Shown here: positions 1 through 9,972 of the stretch, one piece after another
Layout: each line of letters opens with the position of its first letter
How positions within the stretch are numbered: position 1 is the stretch's first letter
Assembly: GCA_901456055.1 (NCBI GenBank)
Contig: CABDWT010000019.1
Span: 496,001 to 560,000, forward strand
DNA length: 64,000 nt
Reading direction: 5' to 3'
Origin: Phytobacter ursingii
GTDB lineage: Bacteria > Pseudomonadota > Gammaproteobacteria > Enterobacterales > Enterobacteriaceae
The notes under the pieces: model-generated
Seen by the model: the letters and a program-made list of their open reading frames with translations, nothing else
The model's database searches: none
Told to the model about the DNA's origin: nothing
Position numbers and translations under genes: made by a program

Positions 1-383
1 GCATTATCCGACGGCTTTGGCGGTTCGTTCTCTGTTGGCGCGCCAGGACCGCAACGCCAGCCATCTCGTCCCCCCCAGCGTTGGCGTTTCTGGAAAAAGG
101 CCTGCCTCTCTTCTTCGCTCATATTCATCCACCGTTCATGCAACTGACGATGATCGCGCGCCATTCTGAACATCATCGGCCCCATACCCATACCGCCAAA
201 CAGCACCCGGCACAGCACCAGCAGCCCAAGCGCGGTCCAGAAACCGATCGCTTTAAGGCCAAACAGTCCCGGAATGATGGCATTCCACAGGGTCATCACC
301 ACCAGCGCCATGACGACGGCAAAAACAAGGAACATCACACCAAACTTACCGGGATGGCGTCTGTGATTAGCAAATCTTCTCAT
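1..383 (-). CDS. Small membrane protein, C-terminus beyond window
   Basis: An open frame runs from an ATG at 383 off the left edge, about 127 codons. A GGAG ribosome site lies 6 bases before the start. The protein opens with a basic stretch (MRRFANHRRHPGKFG), then shows two hydrophobic segments at about residues 15-35 and 42-65, a Met/Gly-rich turn (GGMGMGPMMF), and a charged tail with many Arg, Glu and Gln, probably cytoplasmic. I do not recognise the family. It is divergent from the arn operon and shares a 659-base intergenic region with it. In E. coli the gene beside arn is ais, and this is not ais. Function unknown; existence fairly sure because of start, ribosome site and membrane pattern. 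Confidence 0.6.
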   Translation of the reverse strand, partial: MRRFANHRRHPGKFGVMFLVFAVVMALVVMTLWNAIIPGLFGLKAIGFWTALGLLVLCRVLFGGMGMGPMMFRMARDHRQLHERWMNMSEEERQAFFQKRQRWGGRDGWRCGPGAPTENEPPKPSDN

Positions 384-571
384 GTTGTTTCTCCTTCATA
401 TCGTTGTATCCGGGTAGACGAATGAGCGAGAAAAATATTGCTAAAAAAGAATAATTTTTGCCGTCATGGAAAAAATAAAATGCAATAACATTTGTAATTA
501 AATGATTTGAAATGATTTTCCGCTGAAATGTTCGTATTGCCACCATAACCGCACGAAAAACAGCCAGTTTT

Positions 572-587
572 TGTGATCTATATCACT
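572..587 (+). promoter_or_regulatory. CRP-like binding site
   Basis: TGTGA, six bases, TCACT, one base away from the TGTGA-N6-TCACA consensus. It lies 189 bases before the start of the left-hand membrane protein gene and 456 before arnB, so it more likely serves the left gene. A match of this quality also arises by chance or as an FNR site. Confidence 0.4.
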
Positions 588-895
588 TAAACGATGATTT
601 GCTACAGCACTAAAAGCCAAATCTGGCTATTCTCGTTTTTCAGGCAGGTACATCTGTTCATTATTATTTCCCCTCCCAAAGTTAGTGACAGCATAATGAC
701 AAAAGGATGACTATAAATATTAATTAAACAGAATAAAGATAGCGAAAAAAACCTTTACGGTTGCGTATGCCGCCGTTATGGCATTTTATTCCCCTGCAAT
801 AAAAACAAAGGCAACGGTTTGATTTCAATAAAAAAACATAAAAAAACATCGCCTGCTAATATTTATTCCCTCAACGCCAGCTAAACGAAAACGAT

Positions 896-912
896 CTTAA
901 GTGAACGTTAAT
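896..912 (+). promoter_or_regulatory. PmrA box, distal copy
   Basis: CTTAAG, five bases, GTTAAT. This is the direct-repeat layout bound by the PmrA (BasR) response regulator. It has the same two half-sites as the copy at 928-944 and lies 32 bases, about three helical turns, upstream of it. Confidence 0.6.
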
Positions 913-927
913 CAAAATACACAATCT

Positions 928-944
928 CTTAAGGTTGAGTTAAT
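928..944 (+). promoter_or_regulatory. PmrA box, proximal copy, arn promoter
   Basis: CTTAAG, five bases, GTTAAT, close to the published enterobacterial arnB PmrA box. A possible -10 (TATCCT, 955-960) follows 10 bases later, where such a box replaces a -35. It would induce arn on high iron, low pH or PmrB activation (known for the family). Confidence 0.8.
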
Positions 945-1042
945 AAATAAGCCCTATCCTGGGTAAGTACTTTCAGCGAAATGAGTCTGCTGCTTCCCTG
1001 GCTATAGTGCGAATTCATTGCCAGCAACGGTAAGGAAAAGTA

Positions 1043-2182
1043 ATGCGTGAATTTTTACCCTTCTCACGTCCTTCTATGGGCGACGAAGAATTAACGGCGA
1101 TTCAGGACGTTCTGCGTTCAGGTTGGATTACAACAGGTCCCAAAAACCAACAGTTGGAAGAGGCCTTTTGCCAGTTGACGGGCAATCAGCATGCTATTGC
1201 CCTGAGTTCGGCAACAGCCGGTATGCATGTCACCTTAATGGCGCTGGGCATCGGCGCTGGCGATGAGGTGATTACCCCCTCCATGACCTGGGTTTCCACC
1301 CTCAATATGATAGTGCTACTCGGCGCGACACCGGTCATGATCGATGTTGACCGCGACACGTTGATGGTCACTGCGCAGAGCATTGAGGCCGCGATTACGC
1401 CAAAAACGAAGGCCATTATTCCCGTTCACTACGCTGGCGCGCCTGCCGATATTGATGCGATTCGCGCATTGGGTGAAAAATACGCTATTCCCGTCATTGA
1501 AGACGCAGCACATGCCGCCGGAACCTATTACAAAGGTCACCATGTTGGCTGTTGCGGAACCGCGATTTTCTCCTTCCATGCCATCAAAAATATGACCTGT
1601 GCCGAAGGCGGTCTGGTGGTAACCGATGATGAGAAACTGGCCCAACGTATTCGCAGCCTGAAGTTCCACGGTCTTGGCGTAGATGCCTACGATCGCCAGA
1701 CACACGGTCGCGCGCCGCAGGCGGAAGTGATCTCTCCTGGCTACAAATACAATCTGGCGGATATCAATGCCGCGCTGGCGCTGGTGCAACTCGGCAAGCT
1801 TCATGAAGCGAATAAGCGTCGAACCGAGATTGCCCAGCGCTATTTACGCGAACTGGCTGACACACCCTTCCAGCCGCTGACGGTTCCGGCCTGGCCGCAC
1901 GTTCACGCCTGGCATCTGTTTATTATTCGTGTTGATGAAACACGCTGCGGCCTGACCCGCGATGCGCTGATGGAAGCGCTGAAAGCACAGGGCATTGGCA
2001 CGGGTCTGCATTTCCGCGCCGCCCACACGCAGAAATACTACCGCGAGAATTTCTCTGATCTTTCATTACCCAATACGGAGTGGAATAGCGCGCGTATCTG
2101 TTCGCTACCGCTGTTCCCGGATATGACCGATGACGACACCAGCCGCGTTATCGCCGCACTTCATCAGCTGGCAGGGCAATAA
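1043..2182 (+). CDS. arnB: UDP-4-amino-4-deoxy-L-arabinose-oxoglutarate aminotransferase
   Basis: PLP-dependent aminotransferase of the DegT/DnrJ/EryC1 family, 379 residues, the family length. It transfers an amino group from glutamate to UDP-4-keto-arabinose, made by the C-terminal half of ArnA, giving UDP-L-Ara4N in the cytoplasm. The cofactor lysine is Lys182 in [15 protein letters not shown]. The substrate motif [11 protein letters not shown] (about 55-65) and the EDAAHAAG block are present. An AAGGAAAAG ribosome site precedes the ATG. First gene of arnBCADTEF, with arnC two bases on. PmrA boxes lie upstream. Identification is secure from motifs and operon order. Confidence 0.97.
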   Translation: MREFLPFSRPSMGDEELTAIQDVLRSGWITTGPKNQQLEEAFCQLTGNQHAIALSSATAGMHVTLMALGIGAGDEVITPSMTWVSTLNMIVLLGATPVMIDVDRDTLMVTAQSIEAAITPKTKAIIPVHYAGAPADIDAIRALGEKYAIPVIEDAAHAAGTYYKGHHVGCCGTAIFSFHAIKNMTCAEGGLVVTDDEKLAQRIRSLKFHGLGVDAYDRQTHGRAPQAEVISPGYKYNLADINAALALVQLGKLHEANKRRTEIAQRYLRELADTPFQPLTVPAWPHVHAWHLFIIRVDETRCGLTRDALMEALKAQGIGTGLHFRAAHTQKYYRENFSDLSLPNTEWNSARICSLPLFPDMTDDDTSRVIAALHQLAGQ

Positions 2183-2184
2183 CG

Positions 2185-3168
2185 ATGTTTGAAACGAGCC
2201 CAATCAACAAAGTGTCCGTTGTGATCCCTGTATTTAATGAACAGGACAGCCTGCCGGAACTGATTCGTCGTACTACCGCCGCCTGCGATCTGTTGGGTAA
2301 GGATTATGAAGTTCTGCTGGTTGATGACGGCAGTAGCGATGACTCCGCCAAAATGCTGGTGGATGCCGCACAAACCGACGGCAGCCATATTGTGGCCGTA
2401 CTGCTTAACCGCAACTATGGTCAGCACTCCGCGATCATGGCCGGTTTTAGCCATGTCACCGGCGATCTGATCATCACCCTGGATGCCGATTTGCAGAACC
2501 CGCCCGAAGAGATTCCGCGCCTGGTGGCAACCGCCGAAGAAGGTTATGACGTGGTCGGTACGGTTCGTCAGAACCGTCAGGACAGCCTGTTTCGTAAAAC
2601 AGCATCACGCATGATCAACCACCTGATTCAGCGCACCACCGGTAAAGCGATGGGCGATTACGGCTGCATGTTACGCGCTTACCGTCGCCATATTGTCGAT
2701 GCGATGTTGCACTGCCACGAGCGCAGCACTTTTATCCCGATCCTCGCCAATATGTTCGCCCGCCGGGCCACGGAAATTCCCGTGCATCACGCGGAACGCG
2801 AGTACGGCGATTCGAAATACAGCTTTATGCGTTTGATTAACCTGATGTATGACCTGGTGACCTGCCTGACCACCACGCCACTGCGCATGCTGAGTGTTTT
2901 TGGCAGCGTTATCGCGCTGGTGGGTTTTGCGCTATCAGTCGTTTTAGTCGTCATGCGTCTTGCGCTTGGGCCACAGTGGGCTGCCGAAGGTGTGTTCACC
3001 CTCTTCGCCGTCCTGTTCACCTTCATTGGTGCGCAGTTCGTTGGCATGGGCTTACTCGGCGAGTACGTTGGCCGCATCTATAACGATGTCCGTGCCCGCC
3101 CCCGTTACTTTATTCAGCGCGTTATCCGTCAGGAAACCCCAAATTCTATTGAGGAAATTGAGTCATGA
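2185..3168 (+). CDS. arnC: Undecaprenyl-phosphate 4-deoxy-4-formamido-L-arabinose transferase
   Basis: Family 2 glycosyltransferase, 327 residues. It moves formylated Ara4N from UDP to undecaprenyl phosphate on the inner face of the inner membrane. The N-terminal catalytic domain begins [17 protein letters not shown] and holds [11 protein letters not shown] and the metal-binding stretch LDADLQNPP. Two hydrophobic segments near residues 236-260 and 270-295 anchor the C-terminus. Its stop overlaps the arnA start by four bases (ATGA), a sign of translational coupling. Length and layout match E. coli ArnC closely. Confidence 0.97.
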   Translation: MFETSPINKVSVVIPVFNEQDSLPELIRRTTAACDLLGKDYEVLLVDDGSSDDSAKMLVDAAQTDGSHIVAVLLNRNYGQHSAIMAGFSHVTGDLIITLDADLQNPPEEIPRLVATAEEGYDVVGTVRQNRQDSLFRKTASRMINHLIQRTTGKAMGDYGCMLRAYRRHIVDAMLHCHERSTFIPILANMFARRATEIPVHHAEREYGDSKYSFMRLINLMYDLVTCLTTTPLRMLSVFGSVIALVGFALSVVLVVMRLALGPQWAAEGVFTLFAVLFTFIGAQFVGMGLLGEYVGRIYNDVRARPRYFIQRVIRQETPNSIEEIES

Positions 3169-5147
3169 AAACTGTCGTCTTTGCATATCACGATATGGGG
3201 TGCACGGGCATACAAGCACTGCTGGAAGCAGGCTTCGAGATTGCCGCCATCTTTACTCACGCCGACAATGCGGGTGAAAACCACTTTTTTAGATCCGTGG
3301 CGCGCCTGGCGGCTGAACAGGAAATTCCGGTTTATGCCCCGGATGATGTAAACCATCCCCTATGGGTTGATCGCATTCGCGCACTCGCGCCAGAAGTGAT
3401 CTTCTCCTTCTACTACCGCAACCTGCTGTGCAACGATATTCTGAGCCTGCCGACAAAAGGCGCGTTTAACCTGCACGGTTCGCTGCTGCCGAAATACCGT
3501 GGCCGCGCGCCGCTGAACTGGGTACTGGTCAACGGTGAGAAAGAGACCGGCGTTACCCTGCACCGTATGACCCAACGCGCCGATGCAGGCGATATTGTGG
3601 CACAACAGAGCGTGGCGATCAGCGACACCGACGTGGCCCTTTCTCTGCATCAAAAACTCTGTGCGGCCTCACAAAGCCTGCTGAGCGACGTGCTGCCGAA
3701 AATCCGCAGTGGTCAAACTCAGGAACGCGCACAGGATGAGGCTCAGGCTACCTATGTTGGCCGTCGTACCCCGGAAGATGGTCGTCTGACCTGGGAAAAA
3801 CCGGCGCAGGAACTGCATAACCTGGTTCGTGCCGTCAGCGATCCGTGGCCGGGCGCATTTGGCTATGTGGGCACCAACAAATTTATCGTCTGGAAATCCC
3901 GCGTGCGCACCGACCTCGCCGCAGCGAAGCCGGGCACCGTGCTGTCTGTCGCTCCGCTGGTGGTAGCCTGTGGTGAAGGTGCGCTGGAAATCGTGACCGG
4001 CCAGAGCGCAAACGGCGTTTACATGCAGGGTACCCAGCTTGCGCCCGCGATGGGTCTGGTGCCGGGAGCCCTGCTCTCCAGCCGTCCGTTTGCTGCCATT
4101 AAGCGCCGTACTCGCGTGCTCATCCTCGGGGTAAACGGTTTTATCGGTAACCACCTGACCGAACGTCTGTTGCAGGATGATAATTACGAAATTTACGGTC
4201 TGGATATTGGTTCTGATGCGATCAGTCGTTTCCTTGACTGCCCGCGTTTCCACTTTGTGGAAGGTGATATCAGCATTCACTCCGAATGGATTGAATACCA
4301 CATTAAGAAATGTGATGTCGTATTGCCACTGGTAGCCATTGCGACGCCAATCGAGTACACCCGTAACCCGCTGCGCGTGTTCGAGCTGGACTTCGAAGAG
4401 AACCTGAAAATTATTCGTGACTGCGTGAAGTACAACAAACGCATCATCTTCCCGTCAACGTCGGAAGTGTACGGCATGTGCACCGACGCGAACTTCGACG
4501 AAGACACCTCCAATCTGGTGGTGGGTCCGATTAATAAACAGCGCTGGATCTATTCAGTGTCCAAACAGTTGCTGGACCGTGTGATTTGGGCCTACGGCGA
4601 TAAAACCGGCCTTAAATTCACCCTCTTCCGTCCGTTTAACTGGATGGGGCCGCGTCTGGATAACCTGAATGCCGCCCGTATCGGCAGCTCTCGCGCCATT
4701 ACTCAGTTGATCCTCAACCTGGTCGAAGGTTCGCCGATTAAGCTGATTGAAGGCGGTAAACAGAAACGCTGCTTTACCGATATCAGCGATGGTATTGAAG
4801 CGCTGTTCCGCATCATCGAAAACAAAGATGGCCGCTGTGATGGGCAGATCATCAACATCGGTAACCCGGATAACGAAGCGAGCATCAAAGAGCTGGCGGA
4901 AATGCTGCTCGACTGCTTCGAACGTCACCCGCTGCGTGACCGTTTCCCGCCGTTTGCCGGCTTCCGCGAAGTGGAAAGCAGCGACTACTACGGGAAAGGC
5001 TACCAGGACGTTGAACACCGCAAACCGAGCATTCGCAACGCCAAACGTTGCCTGGACTGGCAGCCAACGGTAGAAATGCACCAGACTGTCGAAGAGACGC
5101 TGGACTTCTTTTTACGCACCGTTGAGGTCACGGAACAGAAGCCATGA
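3165..5147 (+). CDS. arnA: Bifunctional UDP-Ara4N formyltransferase / UDP-glucuronate decarboxylase
   Basis: A 660-residue two-domain enzyme. Residues 1 to about 300 are a methionyl-tRNA formyltransferase-like domain with [18 protein letters not shown], which carries the catalytic Asn and His; it formylates UDP-Ara4N. From about 316 a short-chain dehydrogenase domain begins with the NAD motif [14 protein letters not shown] and carries FPSTSEVYG and YSVSKQ (Tyr-x3-Lys); it oxidatively decarboxylates UDP-glucuronate to UDP-4-keto-arabinose. The enzyme therefore supplies ArnB and acts on its product. Start overlaps arnC by four bases and end overlaps arnD by four. Full length with no missing catalytic block. 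Confidence 0.98.
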   Translation: MKTVVFAYHDMGCTGIQALLEAGFEIAAIFTHADNAGENHFFRSVARLAAEQEIPVYAPDDVNHPLWVDRIRALAPEVIFSFYYRNLLCNDILSLPTKGAFNLHGSLLPKYRGRAPLNWVLVNGEKETGVTLHRMTQRADAGDIVAQQSVAISDTDVALSLHQKLCAASQSLLSDVLPKIRSGQTQERAQDEAQATYVGRRTPEDGRLTWEKPAQELHNLVRAVSDPWPGAFGYVGTNKFIVWKSRVRTDLAAAKPGTVLSVAPLVVACGEGALEIVTGQSANGVYMQGTQLAPAMGLVPGALLSSRPFAAIKRRTRVLILGVNGFIGNHLTERLLQDDNYEIYGLDIGSDAISRFLDCPRFHFVEGDISIHSEWIEYHIKKCDVVLPLVAIATPIEYTRNPLRVFELDFEENLKIIRDCVKYNKRIIFPSTSEVYGMCTDANFDEDTSNLVVGPINKQRWIYSVSKQLLDRVIWAYGDKTGLKFTLFRPFNWMGPRLDNLNAARIGSSRAITQLILNLVEGSPIKLIEGGKQKRCFTDISDGIEALFRIIENKDGRCDGQIINIGNPDNEASIKELAEMLLDCFERHPLRDRFPPFAGFREVESSDYYGKGYQDVEHRKPSIRNAKRCLDWQPTVEMHQTVEETLDFFLRTVEVTEQKP

Positions 5148-6043
5148 GAAAAGTCGGCCTGCGCATAGACGTCGATACCTTCCGCGGCACCCGTAAAGGG
5201 GTGCCGTCGCTGCTGGACATGCTCAACCGCTACGGCGTACGCGCAAGCTTCTTCTTTAGTGTGGGGCCGGACAATATGGGAAGGCATCTTTGGCGGCTGA
5301 TTAAGCCGAAGTTCTTACTAAAGATGCTGCGCTCAAAAGCGGCCTCCCTGTATGGCTGGGATATTTTACTGGCGGGCACCGCGTGGCCCGGCAGGAATAT
5401 CGGGCGCGCTAACGCGGATATTATCCGCAGCGCCGCCGCCAGCCATGAAGTGGGGCTGCATGCGTGGGATCACCACGCCTGGCAAACCTGGTGCGGCGTA
5501 TGGGACAGCGATGAGTTGCTCCATCACATCGCGCTGGGTAAAGAAGAACTGGAATCGATAATCGGTACAGATATTACCTGTTCAGCCGTAGCCGGCTGGC
5601 GTGCCGACCAGCGGGTCATTAAGGCGAAAGAAGCCTTCGATTTTCGCTATAACAGCGACTGTCGGGGCAGCACCCCCTTTTTACCCGTTACCGGCGTCGG
5701 CCAGACGGGTACGGTACAGATTCCGGTAACGCTGCCAACCTGGGATGAGGTTGTCGGGGGTGAAGTCAGTGCCAGCGGGTTCAACGATTTCATTCTGGCC
5801 CGCATGCTGGATGACCCCGGCGTGCCGGTCTATACCATTCACGCCGAGGTCGAAGGGATCGCCCATCGCCTTGAGTTTGAAGATTTACTCCAGCGCGCCG
5901 CCGAAGCGAATATTCAATTCTGCCCGCTGGGTGAACTGTTACCTGCCAATTTACGCACCTTGCCCACGGGTAAGGTTGTACGTGGCGAAATTGCTGGCCG
6001 TGAAGGATGGCTGGGTTGTCAGCAAATGGAGAGAACGGAATGA
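5144..6043 (+). CDS. arnD: 4-deoxy-4-formamido-L-arabinose-phosphoundecaprenol deformylase
   Basis: NodB-type polysaccharide deacetylase, 299 residues. It removes the formyl group from undecaprenyl-phosphate-Ara4FN so that Ara4N-lipid can be flipped to the periplasm. The metal-binding start [15 protein letters not shown] and the block [12 protein letters not shown], which supplies metal histidines, are intact. GWRADQR and the later [12 protein letters not shown] complete the fold. The ATGA overlap with arnA and the similar overlap with arnT show tight coupling. Slightly longer than the E. coli protein at the C-terminus. Confidence 0.96.
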   Translation: MRKVGLRIDVDTFRGTRKGVPSLLDMLNRYGVRASFFFSVGPDNMGRHLWRLIKPKFLLKMLRSKAASLYGWDILLAGTAWPGRNIGRANADIIRSAAASHEVGLHAWDHHAWQTWCGVWDSDELLHHIALGKEELESIIGTDITCSAVAGWRADQRVIKAKEAFDFRYNSDCRGSTPFLPVTGVGQTGTVQIPVTLPTWDEVVGGEVSASGFNDFILARMLDDPGVPVYTIHAEVEGIAHRLEFEDLLQRAAEANIQFCPLGELLPANLRTLPTGKVVRGEIAGREGWLGCQQMERTE

Positions 6044-7701
6044 CGAAGTCGTCACGCTACGGTCTGGTTGTCCTTGCCCTGTTTGTCCTCTACTACCTGA
6101 TCCCTGTCGAATGGCGTTTGCTCTGGCAGCCTGATGAAACGCGTTATGCAGAGATCAGCCGTGAAATGCTCAGCAGCGGAAACTGGACCGTGCCGCATTT
6201 CCTCGGCCTGCGTTATTTCGAGAAACCGATCGCCGGTTATTGGGTGAACTCCATATTCCAGTGGCTGTTCGGCGGCACCAACTTTGCGGTACGCGCCGGG
6301 GTTATCTTTTCAACCGCGCTGGTTGCCGGGATGGTGTCATGGTTTGCCTGGCAGATTTGGCGCGATAAACGCGTGGCGATGATGGCTGCCATCATTTTCA
6401 TCACCATGCTTGAAGTTTACGGCATCGGCACCTATGCGGTGCTCGACCCGATGATCGCCCTGTGGCTGGTTGCCGGGATGTGCACGTTCTGGATTGCCGC
6501 TCAGGCAAAGACCCCCTCCGTGAAAGCGGCGGGCTATGTGCTGCTCGGTCTGACCTGCGGCATGGGGGTGATGACCAAAGGATTTCTGGCGCTGGCCGTG
6601 CCGGTACTGAGCGTTTTACCCTGGATAATCGTGCAGAAAAAATGGAAAGAGGCGCTGATCTGGGGCTGGCTTTCTATCGCCAGTTGCGTGCTGGTTGTCC
6701 TGCCGTGGGGGCTGGCGATTGCCCAACATGAGCCAGATTTCTGGCACTACTTCTTCTGGGTGGAACATATTCAGCGTTTTGCCATGGCAGATGCGCAGCA
6801 TAAAGCCCCGTTCTGGTACTACCTGCCGGTCATCTTATTGGGAAGTCTGCCCTGGCTGGGACTGCTGCCCGGTTCGCTTCGCCTGGCGTGGTTCACCCGT
6901 GAGAACAACCGCGCGACGCTCTACCTGATGTGCTGGATAGTGATGCCATTTCTGTTTTTCAGTATCGCGAAAGGCAAACTGTTGACCTATATCCTGCCCT
7001 GCTTCGCGCCGCTGGCGATCCTGATGGCCGGCTATTCGGTGCAGGCCGCGGAAAAAGGCTACCGTGCTTTGCGCGTCAATGCCTGGCTCAACATTGGCTT
7101 TGGTCTGTTTGGCCTGATTGCCGCGTTTATTGCCTCTCCCTGGGGGCCTTTGAAAAACCCGGTATGGACCACACTCGAAAGCTATAAAGTGTTTTGTGCC
7201 GCGATGGCCTTTTTCGTCTGGGCGCTGGTGGGCTGGTATACCCTGCGCAATACCGAAAAAAGCTGGATGCTCTCGGCATTGTGTCCCGCCGGGCTGGCGC
7301 TGCTGGTCGGTTTTGCCATCCCTAACCGGGTGATGGAGTCAAAACAGCCGCAATTCGCGATCGGCATGGCTAAAGAGTCACTGGCATCCAGCCGCTATAT
7401 TCTGAGTGATAATGTCGGCATCGCCGCAGGCCTGGCGTGGGAACTGAAACGTAGCGATATTATTATGTTTGGCCAGACCGGTGAGCTGCAATACGGCCTG
7501 AGCTACCCGGATGCGAAAGACAAATTTATCGCTGAGAAAGATTTCAACAACTGGCTGGAACAGCATCGCCAGGAAGGCAAAGTCACACTGGTGGTTCTGC
7601 TCTCACGCGGTGAAAGTGTGAATAGCCTGCCGATTCCTCCTCCATCAAATGTGTTTGTTCAGGGGCGGATCGCACTTATTGAGTATGCAGCGCTACGATG
7701 A
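6040..7701 (+). CDS. arnT: Lipid A 4-amino-4-deoxy-L-arabinose transferase
   Basis: Inner membrane GT83 glycosyltransferase. It moves Ara4N from undecaprenyl phosphate to lipid A phosphates on the periplasmic face, lowering negative charge and giving polymyxin resistance. I start it at the ATG at 6040 (MTKSSRYG), which overlaps the arnD stop in ATGA and gives 553 residues, near the family length. An upstream in-frame start at 6007 would add 11 unlikely residues. The periplasmic motif [14 protein letters not shown] (about 30-43) and [13 protein letters not shown] mark the active site region. About 12 hydrophobic segments follow, then a soluble C-terminal domain. Confidence 0.96.
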   Translation: MTKSSRYGLVVLALFVLYYLIPVEWRLLWQPDETRYAEISREMLSSGNWTVPHFLGLRYFEKPIAGYWVNSIFQWLFGGTNFAVRAGVIFSTALVAGMVSWFAWQIWRDKRVAMMAAIIFITMLEVYGIGTYAVLDPMIALWLVAGMCTFWIAAQAKTPSVKAAGYVLLGLTCGMGVMTKGFLALAVPVLSVLPWIIVQKKWKEALIWGWLSIASCVLVVLPWGLAIAQHEPDFWHYFFWVEHIQRFAMADAQHKAPFWYYLPVILLGSLPWLGLLPGSLRLAWFTRENNRATLYLMCWIVMPFLFFSIAKGKLLTYILPCFAPLAILMAGYSVQAAEKGYRALRVNAWLNIGFGLFGLIAAFIASPWGPLKNPVWTTLESYKVFCAAMAFFVWALVGWYTLRNTEKSWMLSALCPAGLALLVGFAIPNRVMESKQPQFAIGMAKESLASSRYILSDNVGIAAGLAWELKRSDIIMFGQTGELQYGLSYPDAKDKFIAEKDFNNWLEQHRQEGKVTLVVLLSRGESVNSLPIPPPSNVFVQGRIALIEYAALR

Positions 7702-8033
7702 GCTGGTTTCTGCTTATGCTGGCAAGCCTGCTGAGCTTTGCCGGTCAATTGTGCCAAAAGCAAGCGACGCGGCCTGCCCTTAGGGTGGGCCGCCGTCGGC
7801 ATATTTTAACCTGGCTCGGGCTGGCGCTTGCCTGCCTTGGCATGGGTATGCTTTTCTGGCTGCTGGTATTACAGAGCATCCCCGTTGGCATCGCCTACCC
7901 GATGTTAAGTCTCAACTTTGTCTGGGTGACGCTGGCCGCCTGGGGGATCTGGCGTGAACCGGTTAACCTGCGCCACTGGCTTGGCGTGGGGTTCATTATT
8001 GTGGGAATTGTGATTCTGGGCGGTGCGGCATGA
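7698..8033 (+). CDS. arnE: Ara4N-phosphoundecaprenol flippase subunit ArnE
   Basis: Small multidrug resistance-like protein of 111 residues with four hydrophobic segments. With ArnF it is thought to flip undecaprenyl-phosphate-Ara4N across the inner membrane. The pattern [12 protein letters not shown] near the N-terminus and [18 protein letters not shown] in the middle is typical. The start overlaps arnT by four bases and the end overlaps arnF by four. Same length as E. coli ArnE. Confidence 0.95.
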   Translation: MSWFLLMLASLLSFAGQLCQKQATRPALRVGRRRHILTWLGLALACLGMGMLFWLLVLQSIPVGIAYPMLSLNFVWVTLAAWGIWREPVNLRHWLGVGFIIVGIVILGGAA

Positions 8034-8419
8034 AAGGGGTTCTTCTGACGTTGGTCAGCGTGCTGTTAACCAGCGCGGCGCAGCTTGCGATGGGTTATGC
8101 CATGGCTGCCCTTCCGCCGGTGTCGCAGTTGTATGCGTTTATCGGCGCGCTGTGGCCTGTTCATCTGGAAACAACGCTGCTGCTGGCCGGGCTGGCGGGT
8201 TATCTGGCCTCGATGTTTGTCTGGTATCTGGCTTTACACCATCTGGCATTGAGCAAAGCCTATGCCCTGCTGAGCCTCAGTTATATTCTGGTATGGTCGG
8301 CATCGCTTATTTTGCCCGGCATGCACGGTATTTTTTCTGTTCGGTCACTGATTGGTGTGTTGGTTATTATTGCGGGCGTACTGGTTATTTTTCTGCCCGC
8401 ACATCAACGTCACGGCTGA
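8030..8419 (+). CDS. arnF: Ara4N-phosphoundecaprenol flippase subunit ArnF
   Basis: Partner of ArnE, 129 residues, four hydrophobic segments. It shares the EmrE-like pattern, for example [16 protein letters not shown] in the third segment. It is the last gene of the arn operon. Its stop ends at 8419 and the stop of the convergent EamA gene begins at 8420, so no terminator or pmrD gene fits between them. In E. coli and Salmonella pmrD follows arnF; here it is absent from this spot. Confidence 0.95.
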   Translation: MKGVLLTLVSVLLTSAAQLAMGYAMAALPPVSQLYAFIGALWPVHLETTLLLAGLAGYLASMFVWYLALHHLALSKAYALLSLSYILVWSASLILPGMHGIFSVRSLIGVLVIIAGVLVIFLPAHQRHG

Positions 8420-8854
8420 TTATCTCCGCAGTGCCAGTAACAATACGCCTGCGGTAATCAAGAGCAGTCCCCCCGCCTCCCGCAGCCCTGGTCGTTCGCC
8501 GAGAAAAATAAAAGCAAAAATCGCCACCATCACCACGCTCATTTTATCTACCGGTACCACTTTAAAAGCCTCACCGATCTTTAAAGCCCGGAAATAGCAC
8601 ACCCAGGACGCACCGGTCGCCAGGCCAGATAAGATCAGGAAAAGCCAGGTGCGTTTGCCAATTAGCAATGGATTCTGCCACTTACCGGTAAAATAAATAA
8701 AGGCAGCCAGAATAACGATAATTATCCCGGTACGGATTAACGTGGCAAAATCGGAATCCACATTTTGGATCCCGACTTTAGCGAAAATGGCGGTCAGCGC
8801 AGCAAAAAAGGCGGACAGCAGCGCCCAGATAAACCAGTTGCTGAGTGAAAACAT
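8420..8854 (-). CDS. Small EamA/DMT-family membrane protein
   Basis: A 144-residue protein of the drug/metabolite transporter superfamily, about half the size of a ten-helix EamA transporter, with about five hydrophobic segments. It opens MFSLSNWFIWALLSAFFAALTA and carries the EamA block ASWVCYFRALKIGEAFKVVP followed by DKMSVVMVA and LGERPGLREAGGLLLI. I start it at 8854, where GGGAGAG sits just upstream; an ATG at 8866 adds four residues. It probably works as a dimer (family inference). Substrate unknown. It runs convergent to arnF and touches it. Confidence 0.8.
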   Translation of the reverse strand: MFSLSNWFIWALLSAFFAALTAIFAKVGIQNVDSDFATLIRTGIIIVILAAFIYFTGKWQNPLLIGKRTWLFLILSGLATGASWVCYFRALKIGEAFKVVPVDKMSVVMVAIFAFIFLGERPGLREAGGLLLITAGVLLLALRR

Positions 8855-8936
8855 GCTCTCTCCCATTCATTATTACCCTCAATATTCAGACATGCGTGGA
8901 TAAAAACAGGATATGCCGTCAATCAGCAGGCTATTT

Positions 8937-9971
8937 TTATGCCGCAAATACCCGCGCATGGCCTGTAATTTTGAGCGCAACCGTAGTACCTGGCAATAAT
9001 AATTGTGGGGTGACGGTATTGATGGTGAGCGTTTGCGCCCGATCCGTAAATCCCAGTGTCAGCGTCGAGAGATAACCGGCAAAATCAATATCCAAGACCG
9101 TCGCCTGCAACGCAGTTTCACCTGCTGATACCGGGGTGATCATCAATTGCTCCGGGCGCAGCATAATGCGCCGCACGCCTTCTGTGGCGTTGTCATCCAC
9201 CGGCACATCGCCCACCAGACATCGCGCTTTACCGTTGGCGACCTCCGCTGTCAGTATCAGTGCCTCCCCTAAAAAGCGCGCCGTCTCTTCATCAATGGGC
9301 TGTGAATAGACCGTTTGCGGTGTCCCTACCTGAGCAAATCGCCCGTGGCGAATAACGGCAATCTGCTCGGCAAAAGAGAGCGCTTCGTTCTGGTCGTGCG
9401 TGACCAGTACGGTAGCGACGCCCGCCTGAGACAAGAGATCCGCGGTCGCTTTACGGGTCGTGGCACGAAGACCGGTATCCAGTGCCGAGAAGGGCTCATC
9501 CAGCAACATGAGCGCCGGTTGCTGCGCCAGCGCACGCGCCAGGGCCACGCGCTGCTGCTGTCCGCCGGAGATTTCATGCGGCCAGTGACGCGCCAGTTGC
9601 CTGTCCAGAGATACCCGGTCCATCAAGGCTTCAACCTGCTTACGCCGTTCCTGGCGCGAGGCGCGGATCCCCCAGCCAATGTTCTCTTCAACCGTCAGAT
9701 GCGGGAAAAGCGCCCCTTCCTGCGGGACAAAGCCAATTTTTCGCTGATGCGCAGGAACCGATACGGTCGGGCTAAACAGCGGTGTACCGCGCATCGTTAT
9801 CTGTCCGCTGTCGGGCATCTCAAACCCGGCAATCAGGCGTAACAGGGTGGTTTTACCGGAACCTGACGGCCCCACTATCGCGGTGCGACTGCCAGGTGAC
9901 AGCGAAAGCGTGATGTTATCCAGCACCTGCGTGTGGCCAAATTTTTTCGACACATTAATAAGCTCGAACAT
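8937..9971 (-). CDS. Ferric iron ABC transporter ATP-binding protein (SfuC/FbpC type)
   Basis: ABC ATPase, 344 residues, energising Fe3+ import across the inner membrane. Walker A is GPSGSGKTT (about 34-42), the Q-loop lies in VPQEGALFPHLTV, the signature is ISGGQQQRVALARAL, Walker B is LMLLDEPFSALD and the switch is VTHDQNEAL. A C-terminal TOBE-like regulatory region carries RIMLRPEQLMI. It is the last gene of a three-gene minus-strand operon, starting one base after the permease stop. Assignment to iron rests on the periplasmic partner and the Fur box. Confidence 0.9.
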   Translation of the reverse strand: MFELINVSKKFGHTQVLDNITLSLSPGSRTAIVGPSGSGKTTLLRLIAGFEMPDSGQITMRGTPLFSPTVSVPAHQRKIGFVPQEGALFPHLTVEENIGWGIRASRQERRKQVEALMDRVSLDRQLARHWPHEISGGQQQRVALARALAQQPALMLLDEPFSALDTGLRATTRKATADLLSQAGVATVLVTHDQNEALSFAEQIAVIRHGRFAQVGTPQTVYSQPIDEETARFLGEALILTAEVANGKARCLVGDVPVDDNATEGVRRIMLRPEQLMITPVSAGETALQATVLDIDFAGYLSTLTLGFTDRAQTLTINTVTPQLLLPGTTVALKITGHARVFAA

Positions 9972-9972
9972 C

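Larger units (their letters stand above)
384..1042. other. Long A+T-rich intergenic region upstream of arnB
   Basis: This 659-base stretch has no credible reading frame. It holds a CRP-like site at 572-587 and two PmrA boxes at 896-912 and 928-944, listed separately. Short A runs around 735-845 give it a curved, H-NS-prone look (inference). No terminator hairpin was seen. Confidence 0.6.

Noticed and set aside
81-425. 114-codon plus-strand frame at the left edge
   Set aside because: It is antisense to a better minus-strand gene that has a ribosome site and membrane segments; the His-rich composition is typical of a shadow frame.
3669-4301. 210-codon antisense frame inside arnA
   Set aside because: Shadow of arnA, with no ribosome site and no recognisable content.
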